DNA of 64,000 nt. It comes from Ostrinia nubilalis. Its lineage: Eukaryota > Arthropoda > Insecta > Lepidoptera > Crambidae. Made by a program: the position numbers and the translations under genes. Positions within the stretch are counted from its first letter, which is position 1. Each line of letters opens with the position of its first letter. The notes beneath the pieces were generated by a model, which saw only the letters and a program-made list of their open reading frames with translations, made no database searches and was not told the DNA's origin. The DNA lies in assembly GCF_963855985.1 (NCBI RefSeq), contig NC_087098.1, positions 13,536,501-13,600,500 on the forward strand, in the 5' to 3' direction. Of this stretch, positions 19,193-30,404 are shown piece after piece.

Positions 19193-20521
19193 CATAGCAC
19201 AGTGTGTTATGGGACTGTATAAACGGACATTCTCATTGATTTGATGAAACGTATAGAGCTCAGTTATACAAACATGATAGTAAAACTCCCGTTTGAAAAT
19301 TCCACGTAGTTTTCGCGGTATAATAATTCAAAGTTACCTATTTTTTTACTTCAAAATTATGCAAAAATATTCTCACTCGTTAACTAATAACATTTAATTC
19401 AGAATTGTTATAATACTTCATAGAGCTCTTAAAACTACACGTAATAAGCGTATTAAGTGCTTCGTAAACGCATTCAGTTAATTAGGAAAAATGATTTTAG
19501 TGATTTTTGTTTTTATTTTTTTTCTCAATTATACCTTAATATATGCAAACATTTTTAATTGCAAGATATAGTCTGATATTTAATCTAATTGTATTAATAA
19601 AATCAGCTTTAAACTCCGTGATATATTTGAGAAAAAACATAAAACGTCTTAATAAAATTTTTACGAGTCTAGGGTCGACAATTTTGGAAGGAATAATTCA
19701 TGTCTAAAAAGTTTCAAATCCCGCCTGTTATGTGCATAGTGTTGAAGGTTCTAAAAAGTCACATTCACATTGTTTTTAACCGACTTCAAAAAAAGGAGGA
19801 GGTTCTCAAGTCGAGACTTTTTTCTTTTTTAACACTCTTATATTAACTTAAGTTGTATGTAAGTAACTAACTAAAAAAGTATGTAAACAAATCTAGGAAG
19901 TCGAATTTATCCTACCTTTAATAACTTTCTCATCGATTTGAAACCTATAATAAATCGAATGTCAATACAATAATTTGGTATAATCGAGCTGATGATATTT
20001 AAACATCCAAAAGAAATATTGCTATTAAAAAGTGATGGAAAATTTACAATTCTATATGGCGCATATTTTCAATTTGATTTTCCTCAAATATATCACGGAA
20101 TTTAAAGCTGATATTTTTTACACAATTAGATTAAATATCAGACTATATCTTGCAATTAAAAATGTTTGCATATATTAAGGTATAATTGAGAAAAAAAATA
20201 AAAACAAAAAAAACTAAAATCATTTTTCCTAATTAACTGAATGCGTTTACGAAGCACTTAATACGCTTATTACGTGTAGTTTTAAGAGCTCTATGAAGTA
20301 TTATAACAATTCTGTATTAAATGTTATTAGTTAACGAGTGAGAATATTTTTGCATAATTTTGAAGTAAAAAAATAGGTAACTTTGAATTTTTATACCGCG
20401 AAAACTACTTGGAATTTTCAAACGGGAGTTTTACTATCATGTTTGTATAACTGAGCCCTATACGGTTCATCAAATAAATGAGAATGTCCGATTATACAGT
20501 CTCATAACATACTGTGCATAG
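19193..20521. mobile_element. Transib-like long-TIR element, 1,319 bp, with 5-bp TSD (19198-20516)
   Basis: Arms of about 440 bp (19198-about 19636 and about 20080-20516) are inverted copies with scattered differences. The ends read CACAGTGTGTTATGGGACTG and the complement of CACAGTATGTTATGAGACTG. Flanks are a perfect 5-bp duplication CATAG (19193-19197, 20517-20521). Transib transposons are known for 5-bp TSDs and termini like the V(D)J heptamer CACAGTG, which the left end matches exactly. The ~440-bp spacer holds no transposase frame but includes the 19778-19835 dispersed repeat. Non-autonomous. The superfamily is inferred from the ends and TSD. Confidence 0.7.
19778..19835 (+). repeat. 'ACCGACTTCAAA…GGAGGAGGTT' dispersed repeat, copy 2
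   Basis: AACCGACTTC then AAAAAGGAGGAGGTTCTCAA and a T-run, as at 8388-8438. It sits in the spacer of the Transib-like element and may have been captured or inserted there. Confidence 0.55.
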
Positions 20522-20534
20522 TATAAAAAAGTCG

Positions 20535-20679
20535 CTTTCCGCTGTCTGTTCCTATGTATGCTTAGGTCTTTAAAACTACGCAACGGATTTTGATGCGGTT
20601 TTTTTAAATAGATAGATTCAAGACGAATGTTTATATTATGTACACTTAGCACCCGTGCGAAGCCGGGGCGGGTCGCAAG
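20535..20679 (+). mobile_element. Helitron 3' end remnant
   Basis: TACGCAACGGATTTTGATGC, then ACCCGTGCGAAGCCGGGGCG and GGTCGCAAG, are the diagnostic final part of the lepidopteran Helitron class, with CAAG in place of CTAG. It directly abuts the right TSD of the Transib-like element. The 5' half is not seen. Confidence 0.6.
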
Positions 20680-20832
20680 TTAAAATATCGACTTGCGGTT
20701 GCGATAGCTACCTTTTTTTTATTTTTTTTTTTTTTATTTATTGTTCACAAAAGGATACACATCAAATATATTAAGATACACTTGCCAAACTGCATTACAG
20801 TTTGTCGGCAATAGTTCTCGTCCTTAGTTTTT

Positions 20833-20956
20833 CGGGCTCAGTTGCACCAGCCTACTTCAACCGTTACCATAGCAGTAACTGGGTGTTTTTTGTATGGAAT
20901 TTAATAGATTTTTAAAGATTATTAAAGTTACAGCAAGATGGCGCCACCCAGCCCGA
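20833..20956. mobile_element. 'GGCTGAGTTGCACCA' MITE, copy 3 (inside a LINE 3' UTR)
   Basis: Left CGGGCTCAGTTGCACCAGCC, right complement of CTCGGGCTGGGTGGCGCCAT, with the family's internal words GGTGTTTTTTGTATGGA and AAGATGGCGCC. It is somewhat diverged. Its position within the LINE's 3' UTR suggests it was either carried along with the LINE or inserted later. Confidence 0.7.
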
Positions 20957-21271
20957 GCATTCATTGTGTTTCCTGCTAATTACTACACTATACTATATCT
21001 ACTCATGCAATACTTAAAAAATTACAACCACTACAACAAACAATACAGTTCTTGAGCTTAGTTCTTATGCAACTCACGAAGGCGAGCGAGCCCCACCTGT
21101 GTGTGTACGTGTACATGCTTTAAACTATAGTGCAATGTCTATCAAAAAACTTTTGAAATACGAACGAACAGTAGCGAGCCACCACACATGCAAAGCTCAC
21201 TCGCACCCGCGAAATTAACAACTACTCATTCATATTTTATACCCAATTATCTCCCTATCATCTCACTTATC

Positions 21272-22099
21272 CTACGGGCACATCGACAGGTAGTGTTTTT
21301 TTAGAATGTTCTTTAGCTGTATCTTCGATATGTCGTTCTCGTTATCTAGGAGGTTTTTTGGTAAATTGTTGTGAATTGTTGGGATCAACCATCGTCTCGT
21401 ACGCTTTCCATAGTAATTTAGGACTTTTGGTACTTTTAATTGTTTGTGTTTAGACTGCCGAGTTGGGTAGCCATGTTCTCGTATTATTTTAAACTCACTG
21501 TTATATTGTTGCTCGATTATTAATGTCATTTCAATTTTTTTCTCAATTGGTACGATTTTACATAGTTTATATAATTTTTCATAGTCGTTTTTGTATTGAT
21601 TTTTGAGGTTATTGTCTACTATTATCTTTAACATTCTTGTTTGTATTAGCTTAATTTTATTGATGTATGTTGGAAATGTGAGGCCATAGCTACCCAGCCC
21701 GTAGTCAATAGTCGCCTGTGCTAGTGCGTGAAATAGCATGTAAAGTATTCCTCTATTTACCATAAACTTTAAGTGGTACAATTTACCCATTATACTTCTC
21801 AGCCTTGTGCACACCCGATCAACCTGTGCATTCCACACAAAATGTCGGTCAATTGTTAGCCCCAGGTATTTATAAGAGTCTACGAATTCAAGGTTTTGGC
21901 ATTTACAGTTGTTAAAGTTGTTATGTAAACATTCATACGAGTGACCTATTATATTGATATTAATATTATGCTTTTGGCGGCTATAAGGGGACGATATTAA
22001 CATGCATTTAGTTTTTTCTAAGTTAATAATTATTCCGTTGTCGTGTGCCCACTTTACAATACTGTCAATGTCTTGTTGCATATTTTTTGATTTACTCAT
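21272..22099 (-). pseudogene. Reverse transcriptase C-terminal part, CR1/Jockey-like LINE
   Basis: An uninterrupted 275-codon frame. It includes IVKWAHDNGIIINLEKTKCM (end of the RT palm, after the lost YADD), FVDSYKYLGLTIDRHFVW (the conserved KYLG(V/L) thumb motif), and a long basic C-terminal region ending KKHYLSMCP. The order is typical of CR1/Jockey-group ORF2 proteins. It lacks the endonuclease and catalytic RT core because of 5' truncation, so it is dead, but the absence of stops suggests a young copy. Confidence 0.8.
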
Positions 22100-22104
22100 T
22101 TATT

Positions 22105-22738
22105 ATACGAGTATGAGTAATATTATTAATAACAAATTAATCTCTTTACATTGACGTAATTATGCCAAATATTACGAATGGTCACAAAACAAGACCAAAT
22201 TTGCTTAGCCATAGATCAAAAGACCTTCATAATGGGAAGTATTTGTCATCAGCCGGGCTTCCGGCTCATGGGACCAGCCCCATATAAATGTGTCCGATGT
22301 AATTTACACCATAACCCCGCAAAGTTGACGGAAACATAAAACTTTAAATGTTCATAAATGCTCGTTTAGACTCTTTTAGAGTTTTTTTTGTAATAATGAC
22401 ACAATTATAACTGGACTAACAAAGATTAACTTTAACCATGAGTATACTCTACCGGTTTTGTTTTTAACTTCAGTTACGGACTATTACAATTTAAAAAAAT
22501 GAAGCCTTCCATTGTTGGGAACATTTTATCCGGTCTGGATTACCGTTTGAGTTAATAATTAATAATAATTTGTCTCTTCATCATTAAACCTGTCCACCTA
22601 ATAATACGGCGTAGTTACACTAAACACATTTATAACATTGAACAACACGTTTAACAAACATATCTTTATGAATATAGCACTGATTATGATGCCGCGATAT
22701 AAGTATAGCCTGGTGTGCAGTTATCCGTATTTATTTTT
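22105..22738. other. No recognisable gene
   Basis: AT-rich; no supported feature. Confidence 0.4.
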
Positions 22739-22815
22739 AATTTTTTTTATACACAACGAGGAAGCTCTTGGCCTGTATCTCACCTGATGGTAAGTGACGA
22801 TCAGGCCGAAGGTCA
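22739..22815 (-). repeat. Retro 3'-tail fragment, 'tail family B'
   Basis: A T-run then ATACACAACGAGGAAGCTC and TGTATCTCACCTGATGGTAA, GTGACGATCAGGCCGAAGG. Similar to 61277-61350 and more distantly to tail family C (shared CACCTGATG core). It appears to be the A-ended 3' terminus of a minus-strand element. Confidence 0.5.
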
Positions 22816-23200
22816 TTTAATTTTTCGTTGTTATTACTCGTACAGCTTTAAAGAACCATCGTGTAAAAACCACCAGTCCACGCTAGTTTGTTTTAATAAA
22901 GCAGAAAATCACCCGCAAGTTTGCTTTTTATCAAAGGCATTCATTGAATTGTAAAATTGTGGAATCCAGTTCATAGGAGTCGTAAATTACTCGGTCTGAG
23001 ATAACTTTATTTTATGTGGGACATTCTTTACGGCTTCAAAGCATCAAGGAATCCATAAATATTTTATAGGTCTACCAGCTTTGAAGGTCTATAGGCCTGT
23101 TGTTTTTTTTAAAAAAATATGGAATCTTAAAATTTTAAAGTGGCCTGTTTTTTACCAGAATTTGAAAGATAACATACATCCAGTCATTTAGTCCAAAATA

Positions 23201-23329
23201 ATGGCTTTACCTGGAAAGTTTTCCGGAAGTAATGAAAATTGGTATTTCTATAGATTTCAATATGCTCTTAACGAATTTCAACTTTGCAACCTCTTAAGGT
23301 TACCGCCACATTGGAAAAATGCTGCCTAA
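23201..23329 (+). pseudogene. Possible Copia-type Gag N-terminus remnant
   Basis: A 42-residue frame from ATG reads MALPGKFSGSNENWYFYRFQ…. A KF-x-G-x-N-x-x-x-W start is reminiscent of Ty1/copia Gag proteins. It is very short and stops at 23327-23329, with no protease, integrase or LTRs nearby. It may be coincidence. Confidence 0.2.
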
Positions 23330-25261
23330 GGTAGGTAGTCCCCATAAGGCCGTCATTACTATAGCATGTTCAAAATATTGCATACTGCAGAGTTTTTTGA
23401 ACGTAGCAAAAAAGTGCCTTTAAGAGCAATCACGTTGAATTCACTTTGTCGAAGTAATAAAAAGCCTAACCTTCTGTATTTTGTGTAATTTTCTCGTTAC
23501 ATCTCCTTACTTTAGGCTCATATAGCTTTTATCAGTTTTCATAAATGTTTTAATGAAGTTACTAAAAGTTTAATTAAGGTATAACCTTTGTTCGTGGTGT
23601 ACCTTCGTCGTAATCAACTTTCTTATTATTACAGTGGCAATAATAATATCTAATATCTACCTTGTTCGACGAGCCGGGTGGAAAATCACTAGACTGCGAC
23701 AAAGATGGCTCTATTATTTCGAGAACATGACATGTTATCTGGCACAGAGATTGTATTATTGGGACTAGAGGACGGATAAACATACCTAACTAAAATATTA
23801 TTATTCAGTAAATGAAGCCTTTATTTAGTTGCGGTTATTACACTGTCATTTATTTTGTTGGAGCAAAATTCGAAGCCGCAACCATAATGGGTTAGTTAGT
23901 AGTCATAGACATAGTCATAAACATTTAATGCATCATGTTGGTACATTTAGTTGAGGGAACCACCAAAGCCAAGGTGGTCTCCATCCATTCTATTACCGAG
24001 TATTGTTTCAGTTTCATACACATTGTTTCACTCATAAAATATTATTTCTTAATGTATCTGTTGCTTAAAATACTTCAATTGTTTCAGGTTTAGGAACACT
24101 TCATTATGCTGGTATCGAACCTGCAGCATCTGACAGTAGTTCACTATACGAACCACCAAGCCAGGTAGCCGTCGAATAATGTTGCTTAACAATTGTTTTT
24201 ACAAAACTCGGCTCCGGCGCTGTAACTGAAAACGTCGCGAAACTTCTGCCATCCTCAAAATCCAGGCTTAGACTCGTAAATAAATACGTTCCAACAGTAA
24301 GCCACGAACTCGCTCTTTGTTATGGCAATTTAATGCCATCTGTTAATATTAATTTATCGCCACAACTCGTTGACGAAATTTGGAGCCTTTCCACCAAACT
24401 TTACCTCCATTTAGTTTTGATTGATATTGAATTAACTCCAGTTTCTTGCCAAATAACAGTGTTTCCCTTTCCATTCCCTTTGATCTTAGTAAAAGCCTCG
24501 CTTATTAAAGTCAATGGCAGAAATATCAACCGATGTGACAGATTTATAAATGATTTATTCGTGAAGACTCAGCGTTTGATGCTTTTGGAATGTAACCAGT
24601 CATTTAACTAATGGAAAGGATTTCGTGGATTCTGAAGTCTGAACACAACATTAAAATTACAATAATTTGAAAGCGTCAATCATATTTATGTTCTGGGTTC
24701 CGTTCCAGCGATGAAAACACCTTTTAGGTCTCTCATGTCTTTCAGTAAATACAATTTTCTCGGAAACTTTGAATTCGTTTGGTATTCATGAAAAACTATA
24801 TTTGGATGTTTATTAATTCTTCACGCAACACCGCGTTACGTTGGATCTTCAAAATATATGTACTTGAAATTCTTGACAACTGAAAGATATTCCGCGACAC
24901 TTATCAAGAACTTCTGTTACAATATAAGACATAATAATACTATGGAAACGTTTTCTCCTACAAGGTTCTCATGATTATATATAATGCACGAAAATTTCTT
25001 GACAACTAAAGATCATAAGACACCCGAGAAAAAGCCAGATAACTTCTGAATTTCTAGGTAGAGTTAGGCAAAGCCTTGAAAGTGTACACTACAGGAAACA
25101 TTGTTTGACAAAGTGGCGAAAAAGAACAAATATGAATTTTTAAGGCAACGAATTCATGTAGGCACTTCTTAGCTCATTATTTTAGTCCATTATGGAAAGT
25201 ATTCTCAGAGTAAAGTAGTCATAGAGATTCCAATTCAGATATTTTTTAAAGAATATTAACA
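23330..25261. other. AT-rich stretch without recognisable gene
   Basis: Short chance frames only (longest about 92 codons at 24333-24611, with no family resemblance). No tails or TIRs were identified. Confidence 0.4.
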
Positions 25262-25414
25262 TTAATACTAATAGTCCCATTAACCCATCGTGTTAAGCTA
25301 AAATAAACATGCTTGTGTTACGAGATACACCACGAGAGTCCCGAACCCGCGTTCCTTGGATCACGAGTCTGCCAGTCCGACACCTTCACCGTTCGGCTAT
25401 CGTCGCTATAATGC
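25262..25414 (-). mobile_element. tRNA-like SINE, copy S3
   Basis: The minus strand carries ATAGCCGAACGGTGAAGGTG then GGGTTCGGGACTC (mutated B box) and the shared body ending ACTATTAGTATTAATG. It is diverged from S2 and probably older. See 11647-11857 for the reference copy. Confidence 0.7.
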
Positions 25415-25620
25415 CATATAGTTATGCATATAACACAATAGAAATATGATACAAAGGGAGGTAGGGGCGCAGTCAGGTCCGAGTTATTAGCCGGCTGTAG
25501 CGACTACGCTCGAGTCAATATTTTACGTGGGTGCAACGGACCGGAGGAGCTCTGTTTCTCTTAGGACTGCCAATATTATATAATTACATAAGCTGAAGTA
25601 TTACTGAAATATTTTCTAAA

Positions 25621-26145
25621 CTACACTCGGCATCAAATAAATCGCACCTCCCGCGACAAGCACTTATCAAACGTATGCATCCCCACTTCCCACCAACGTT
25701 GGTACCATTTGAAAGCCTAGTTATAAACTTCATTTCATTAAAGGAAAGGTTTTTACCCCAAAAATGTGTCTTTACAATGATCCAGAGACACTTCTTCAAA
25801 AAATAGGTAGTTACGATATAGCCATTTTTTATGACTATAAAACTGTTAAGTTGGGATTAATCGCTATCCATCTGTTAAAGAGGACACGTGAGATCTTTAT
25901 TTGGTTTTATATCCATAAAAATTGGTCTAATTGATCCCAGAGGTGAGCCCAAAGTGAGGTCTATTTTCAAATCACATTTATGGTAAATGTTAATCATTTA
26001 TTTAGAAATGAAATGTATTTTTCTTTAAGGATATTTATTGGGCTTTCAAATACCACCAATATTGTTGGGGTACCATAATTGTGTCAGAAGAAAATCTTTA
26101 AAGTTCGCGTCGCGGAAGGTGCGGTTTATTTGATGTTGAGTGTAG
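25621..26145. mobile_element. ~525-bp TIR element, copy 2
   Basis: Full-length relative of 2072-2586. TIRs are CTACACTCGGCATCAAATAA and the complement of CTACACTCAACATCAAATAA, with CGCACCTCCCGCGAC following. The interior shares long blocks with copy 1 (for example TTAAGTTGGGATTAATCG, AATTGGTCTAATTGATCCCA, TATTGGGCTTTCAAATA). It is non-coding. TSD not resolved. Confidence 0.8.
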
Positions 26146-26830
26146 TTCAAAATTCGATTCCATTTCATATGATACTGTGAACACAATCATGAGTAAAATA
26201 CATAAGGTAGGTACAAATGGCGTGGAGCTATACTTTCTGTAGCTAACACACAACATTACTTAATTTACCACCATCATTCCTCAGTAACCCACAAAAAATC
26301 CACAAGAGACTTCCAAGGATGGGCCTAATTAATGCTCTGTCAAATCTGATCCCCCGTCCTGAGGGACAAAACGGAGGTACAAAGTGGAGCGCAGCATCCC
26401 CGAGGTAAATGATAGACAAGACAAGTCTAATATCATTTTGTCTTGGATATAAGGTGTATATTACGCCGGCTCTGCTCGTGTTGATATTTGATATTTCGCA
26501 CTACAGCAAGGGTTTGAAATGGGGAAGGAAAAATCACTTTTCTCTTATAGGATTGAAGTTTTGCGAGATATTTCTCTTATATTAAGTTAATCTGGTTGAT
26601 ATTTGAGATAAGATATTTAGAGGGGTTTTTCTTGTAATTAGTATAGCTCCTAGTGATTGATGTGGATTTTGTGGCACACAAATACTACAGGCTTTTATTG
26701 AGTTTTTCCGTGTCCATTTAGTTCTTGGTTGGAGTCGACAAAAATTATTAATGTCATGTCCAACCCAAATAGCTTTAATTTATAAGTTCGTAGCTGAGAT
26801 ATCGAGCATAATAAAGGAGTTTATTTCATA
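26146..26830. other. No recognisable feature
   Basis: Unassigned; no frames or repeat ends supported. Confidence 0.35.
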
Positions 26831-26890
26831 CTAGCGGCCGGCCGCGACTTCGTACGCGTGGAACCCGTTTTACCCCCCTTCATCTATCTT

Positions 26891-27375
26891 ACGCGGTTTA
26901 GATTTTTTCATACTAATGTTTTTTCCTGCTAACTCCCGTTCCCGTTGGAATTTCGCAATATCCTGTTGTAACTAAGCTTTAAGTTTACTAAGGTACCTGC
27001 ATGCCAAATTTCAAGCGTCTATCTTAAGTGGCTTAGATTTTTTCATACAAATGTTTTTTCCCGCTAACTCCCGTTCCCGTAGGAATTTTGCAATATCCTG
27101 TTATAACTAAGCTTTAAGTTTACTAAGGTACCTGCTTGCTAAATTTCAAGCGTCTAACTTAAGCGGTTTAGATTTTTCATACAAAAGGATTTTCCCTCTT
27201 GTTCCCGTTTCCGTGAGAATTTCGGGAATTCCTTGTTGTAACTAAGGTCTAAGTTTAATAAGGTACCTACATGCCAAATTTCAAGCGTCTAACTTAAGCG
27301 GTTTAGATTTTTCATACAAAAGGATTTTCCCGCTAATGCCCGTTCCAGTGGGAATTCCAAAGTATCCTATAACCT
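26891..27375. repeat. 135-bp tandem repeat, about 3.5 units
   Basis: The word GG(T/C)TTAGATTTTT recurs at 26895, 27030, 27165 and 27300, exactly 135 bp apart. Each unit also holds CTAACTCCCGTTCCCGT-like, GTAACTAAG(C/G)T(T/C)TAAGTTTA and CCAAATTTCAAGCGTCTA words. The last unit is truncated. The exact period indicates tandem amplification within a Helitron. Confidence 0.9.
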
Positions 27376-27451
27376 GCCCAGGAGTATGAAGAATAATTGT
27401 ACCAAGTTTCGTTAAAATCCGTCAAGTAGTTTTTGTTTCTATAAGGAACAT

Positions 27452-27506
<55 letters not shown>
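27452..27506. repeat. (GACA)n microsatellite
   Basis: About 13 uninterrupted GACA units inside the Helitron. Such tetranucleotide tracts are common in this class next to the GTTTTTGTTTCTATAAGG-like segment. Confidence 0.95.
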
Positions 27507-27508
<2 letters not shown>

Positions 27509-27627
27509 AATTTTACTGATTGCATTTTTGGCATCAGTATCGATCACTAATCACCCCCTGATAGTTATTTTGAAAATATATTTCATGTACAGAATTGACC
27601 TCTCTACAGATTTATTATAAGTATAGA

Positions 27628-28206
27628 TTTTGTTTGAAAGTGAGGACATTTATGTCACGGCAACATTTAGGATTTTATGAAAGCACTAAAACCTGCTAGA
27701 TCAATTCAGAACGAGGCTAATATCGACGTAAACGGTATAAAAGCCCAAGTACGTACATCCCGTAAATTCTTACATTTCGCCGTTTTATTTGTAACACTAA
27801 AATTCTTAATTCGATGTTGAGAGCGCGTACGCACCACCGTCACTTTAAAACGGTCCGATCAGATACATAGTAATGAGGGTGTTAAAACCCTCTCGCTTTA
27901 AGATTCGAATTCGTTTTACGACTACGGGGTCGTTAAAATGCTGCAGTGATTTCAACAATGCTTGAAACGTCGATGGAGAATTCCGCCGTCTTCACAGTTT
28001 TCTCCCGGAAATTCGTTTAGAAGATATTTATTGACCAAACTATTAGATCTAGTTTAAGAAGCAATGAAAAAGGGAAATGCTTGTAGAACTTTATGTGCAT
28101 TGCTTGCATAACGAGGAATTCAAGCAATAAGTAGGTAGATAAATTAGAACTTTAAAAAGCTAGGATTAAAATTGTTTATCTTGCTATGTCTTGCTTGCTT
28201 GATATC
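27628..28206. other. No recognisable feature
   Basis: Unassigned sequence; slightly GC-richer around 27780-27960, no frames. Confidence 0.35.
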
Positions 28207-28304
28207 TGTCAAGTGATAAAAATCTGTCAAACTCCATACTACAAAAAGCACCGGTTATTGTTATTGTTACGGTTAAAAAAAGGTGGTGCGGTGCAACTCA
28301 GCCA
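28207..28304. mobile_element. 'GGCTGAGTTGCACCA' MITE, copy 4 (left end lost)
   Basis: Right end complementary to GGCTGAGTTGCACCGCACCA, with internal AATCTGTCAAACTCCATAC, AAAAGCACCGGTTATTG and GTTACGGTT. The left terminus is missing. Confidence 0.65.
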
Positions 28305-29736
28305 AAGATTATTATTACCTTAATTTAATGCGTACAGAAACTGCAATTCTTAACTCACCCTTAACTCTATCCAACCGATTAAACGCCTCACATGATTGCC
28401 CCGCCTTCCGGATCACACATTCGGTAATAAAAACTGGCTACTATCAATGAAAGCATCATTTTAGGCGCCCACAATAAAAAGAGCAGTTAAAGTTATCGCC
28501 TGAGCTGTAATTTGAGAATGGCTCAATTTGAGCATTGAGCAATTGATCTAGCGATAATGTCGCTCGGATCTGACATCTAACATCTAGGTATTAGGGGCCA
28601 AGGCTAGATGTGAGTGTAATACCCAATTTGATTTCGATTTCAGCTCTAATTCCATTATTGATGGCTTTTTGTAGAGACTGACATTTAGCATAAAAAGTTT
28701 TATATTAATCGTTGAAGAAAAAAATATATTTTAATTTGCATGCTTTGACTGTACTAAATGTATGTAAGCTGAAAACATTGATTTTTCAGTTTACTCTGTA
28801 ATATATTATTGATACCATTTGATAGAGCTCGTGAAGCACTTTCAGGATCAATAACCGGTTTTTCGATATATTGTATACGAGTAGGGATTGCAATCCGGTA
28901 TCATTTTCAATCCGGCCGGATTTCACCGGATTGACGCTAATCCGGCCGGATCCGTCCGGATTGCAAAGTAACTTGGTCTAGTATTTAGTGATTTTTAGTT
29001 TTGATAATAGTACATAAAAATAAAAAGGAAATATGTATTTATGCAAAATAAAGTCACTTTTATTTATATTTTTCGGTATTAATTGTAATTTTTGGTAAGT
29101 ACTAATTTGTACTAATAAAATTATGAAAATTCTAAATAATAAAGTTAGTAATCAGTCTGACTCTCACTTATTGCTGTATGTAAGTATCTGAAAGTACTTA
29201 AGTAATAATACGATTAAACTCTTATTAATAATCTAGGTACACAGACTTAAATCAACAAAAAACAGTCTTTTAAATGTGTACTTATAAATTCAAACTTCAG
29301 TTCTTTTTAACCCACTTACTCCTACCAGGTGTTATAACACCGCTAAAAAGTAGTTCGGAATATCCTCAGATAAATTATAAAAATATCGAGAATTTATTTA
29401 CAGTTCCTTGTATTTTCTCTTCATTACGAATCAAGCTGTAATTGAGTATGTTCGATATCGCATATTTGCTTTATTTTGTTAGTATTTTACTATTTTGAAT
29501 TCTGTTATTTAGTTTTGTGCAAAAACGTCTTATAAAAGCTAAGATATTTCATAAACTTGCTAGTAATACCTCAGATTATACTAGTTATTATTTTAGGTAC
29601 TACTGTTAGCTACAAAACTATAAACTTATGTTTATTGAAAAGCTTTACATTTTTGAGACTTTTTATGACAAAATTACGATCGGTGTTTTAACACCTGGTC
29701 GCATAATCGACGTCTAACTTGTATATTCATTAAAAG

Positions 29737-30202
29737 TTTAGGCCACGATATAAAAGACCGCTGAGACTTCACGAAATAGTGGAAATATTAGAAAACATTG
29801 ACGACGATGATCAGATACCGAATTACATAGCAATTTTACCACCAGAAAATGCTTATGCAGAAGCAACAGATGAAGATTCTGGTGAAGAAGACCACGTTAC
29901 CTTACAAAATCTTCCAGGTTAGCCTGCTTCCGTTTATCTAACTGCAGTTACTTATAGCGTGTAAGTTTTCTATTGCTATTTTTCGTGAATTTCCAGGTTC
30001 TCAACTTAGAGCCGAGGCAGAAGTACAGTAAGACAAGTCTTCTTCAGACAAAGAGGATAACATCCCACTTTCTGAATTTTTTAAAGTAAGACGAAATGAA
30101 TCTAATGATGCCTCCAATGCAGCTAGTTCTTCTGCCATGAAAGTACCTACTGCAATCACAATTATTACAACAATGCAATATAGTGCAAGTACCTTCTGTT
30201 AA
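29737..30202 (+). pseudogene. piggyBac-like transposase, N-terminal remnant
   Basis: The frame RPLRLHEIVEILENIDDDDQ…AILPPENAYAEATDEDSGEED has the acidic D/E-S-G-E-E region typical near the start of PGBD-type transposases. The frame continues if 29918-29996 is removed as a 79-bp intron (CCAG|GTTAGC…TTTCCAG|GTT), giving LPGSQLRAEAEVQ, then an in-frame stop at 30029-30031, after which the same frame resumes (DKSSSDKEDNIPLSEFF…). No initiator ATG, the DDD catalytic core is absent, and the frame ends at 30200-30202. Non-functional. Confidence 0.65.
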
Positions 30203-30350
30203 AGTTTGTGCCAAAATGTCTAAAATATACATGGCAAAGCAGTTATACTCGAAACAATATTTATGAAGAATGGCGCCACAACCAGGGTCTACGGAGCTTA
30301 CATCCCTATGTATGTACTACTGTACTTACGAGTACTACATGCAACTGACA

Positions 30351-30404
30351 TGTAAAATTTGCAAGAAAAAATCAATTTGGTGTAAAAAATGCGCCACGTA
30401 CTAA
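30351..30404 (+). pseudogene. piggyBac-like transposase, C-terminal Cys-rich end
   Basis: 18 codons reading CKICKKKSIWCKKCATY and a stop. The CxxC…CxxC arrangement corresponds to the Cys-rich DNA-binding domain at the C-terminus of piggyBac transposases. It lies downstream of the N-terminal remnant with the catalytic core missing, which marks an internal deletion. Confidence 0.55.

Larger units (their letters stand above)
20712..22104 (-). mobile_element. 5'-truncated CR1/Jockey-type LINE with poly(A)
   Basis: A minus-strand element: reverse-transcriptase C-terminal frame 22099-21272, then about 530 bp of 3' UTR, then an A-tail (T-run 20713-20739) preceded by AATAAA-like words. The UTR contains an inserted GGCTGAGTTGCACCA MITE at 20833-20956. 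The 5' end is lost just inside the RT domain. No clear TSD was found. Confidence 0.75.
26831..27627 (-). mobile_element. 797-bp non-autonomous Helitron with internal 135-bp tandem repeat
   Basis: The minus strand starts TCTATACTTATAATAAATCT (27627) and ends GCGGCCGGCCGCTAG (26831). It is flanked by A before TC and T after CTAG, as Helitrons require. The GC palindrome before CTAG is the expected 3' hairpin. It contains a (GACA)n tract (27452-27506) and 3.5 copies of a 135-bp unit (26891-27375). There is no Rep/helicase frame, so it must have been mobilised in trans. Confidence 0.85.

Noticed and set aside
26891..27506. CRISPR-like array
   Set aside because: The 135-bp units are contiguous tandem repeats without spacers, inside a Helitron in a eukaryotic genome.
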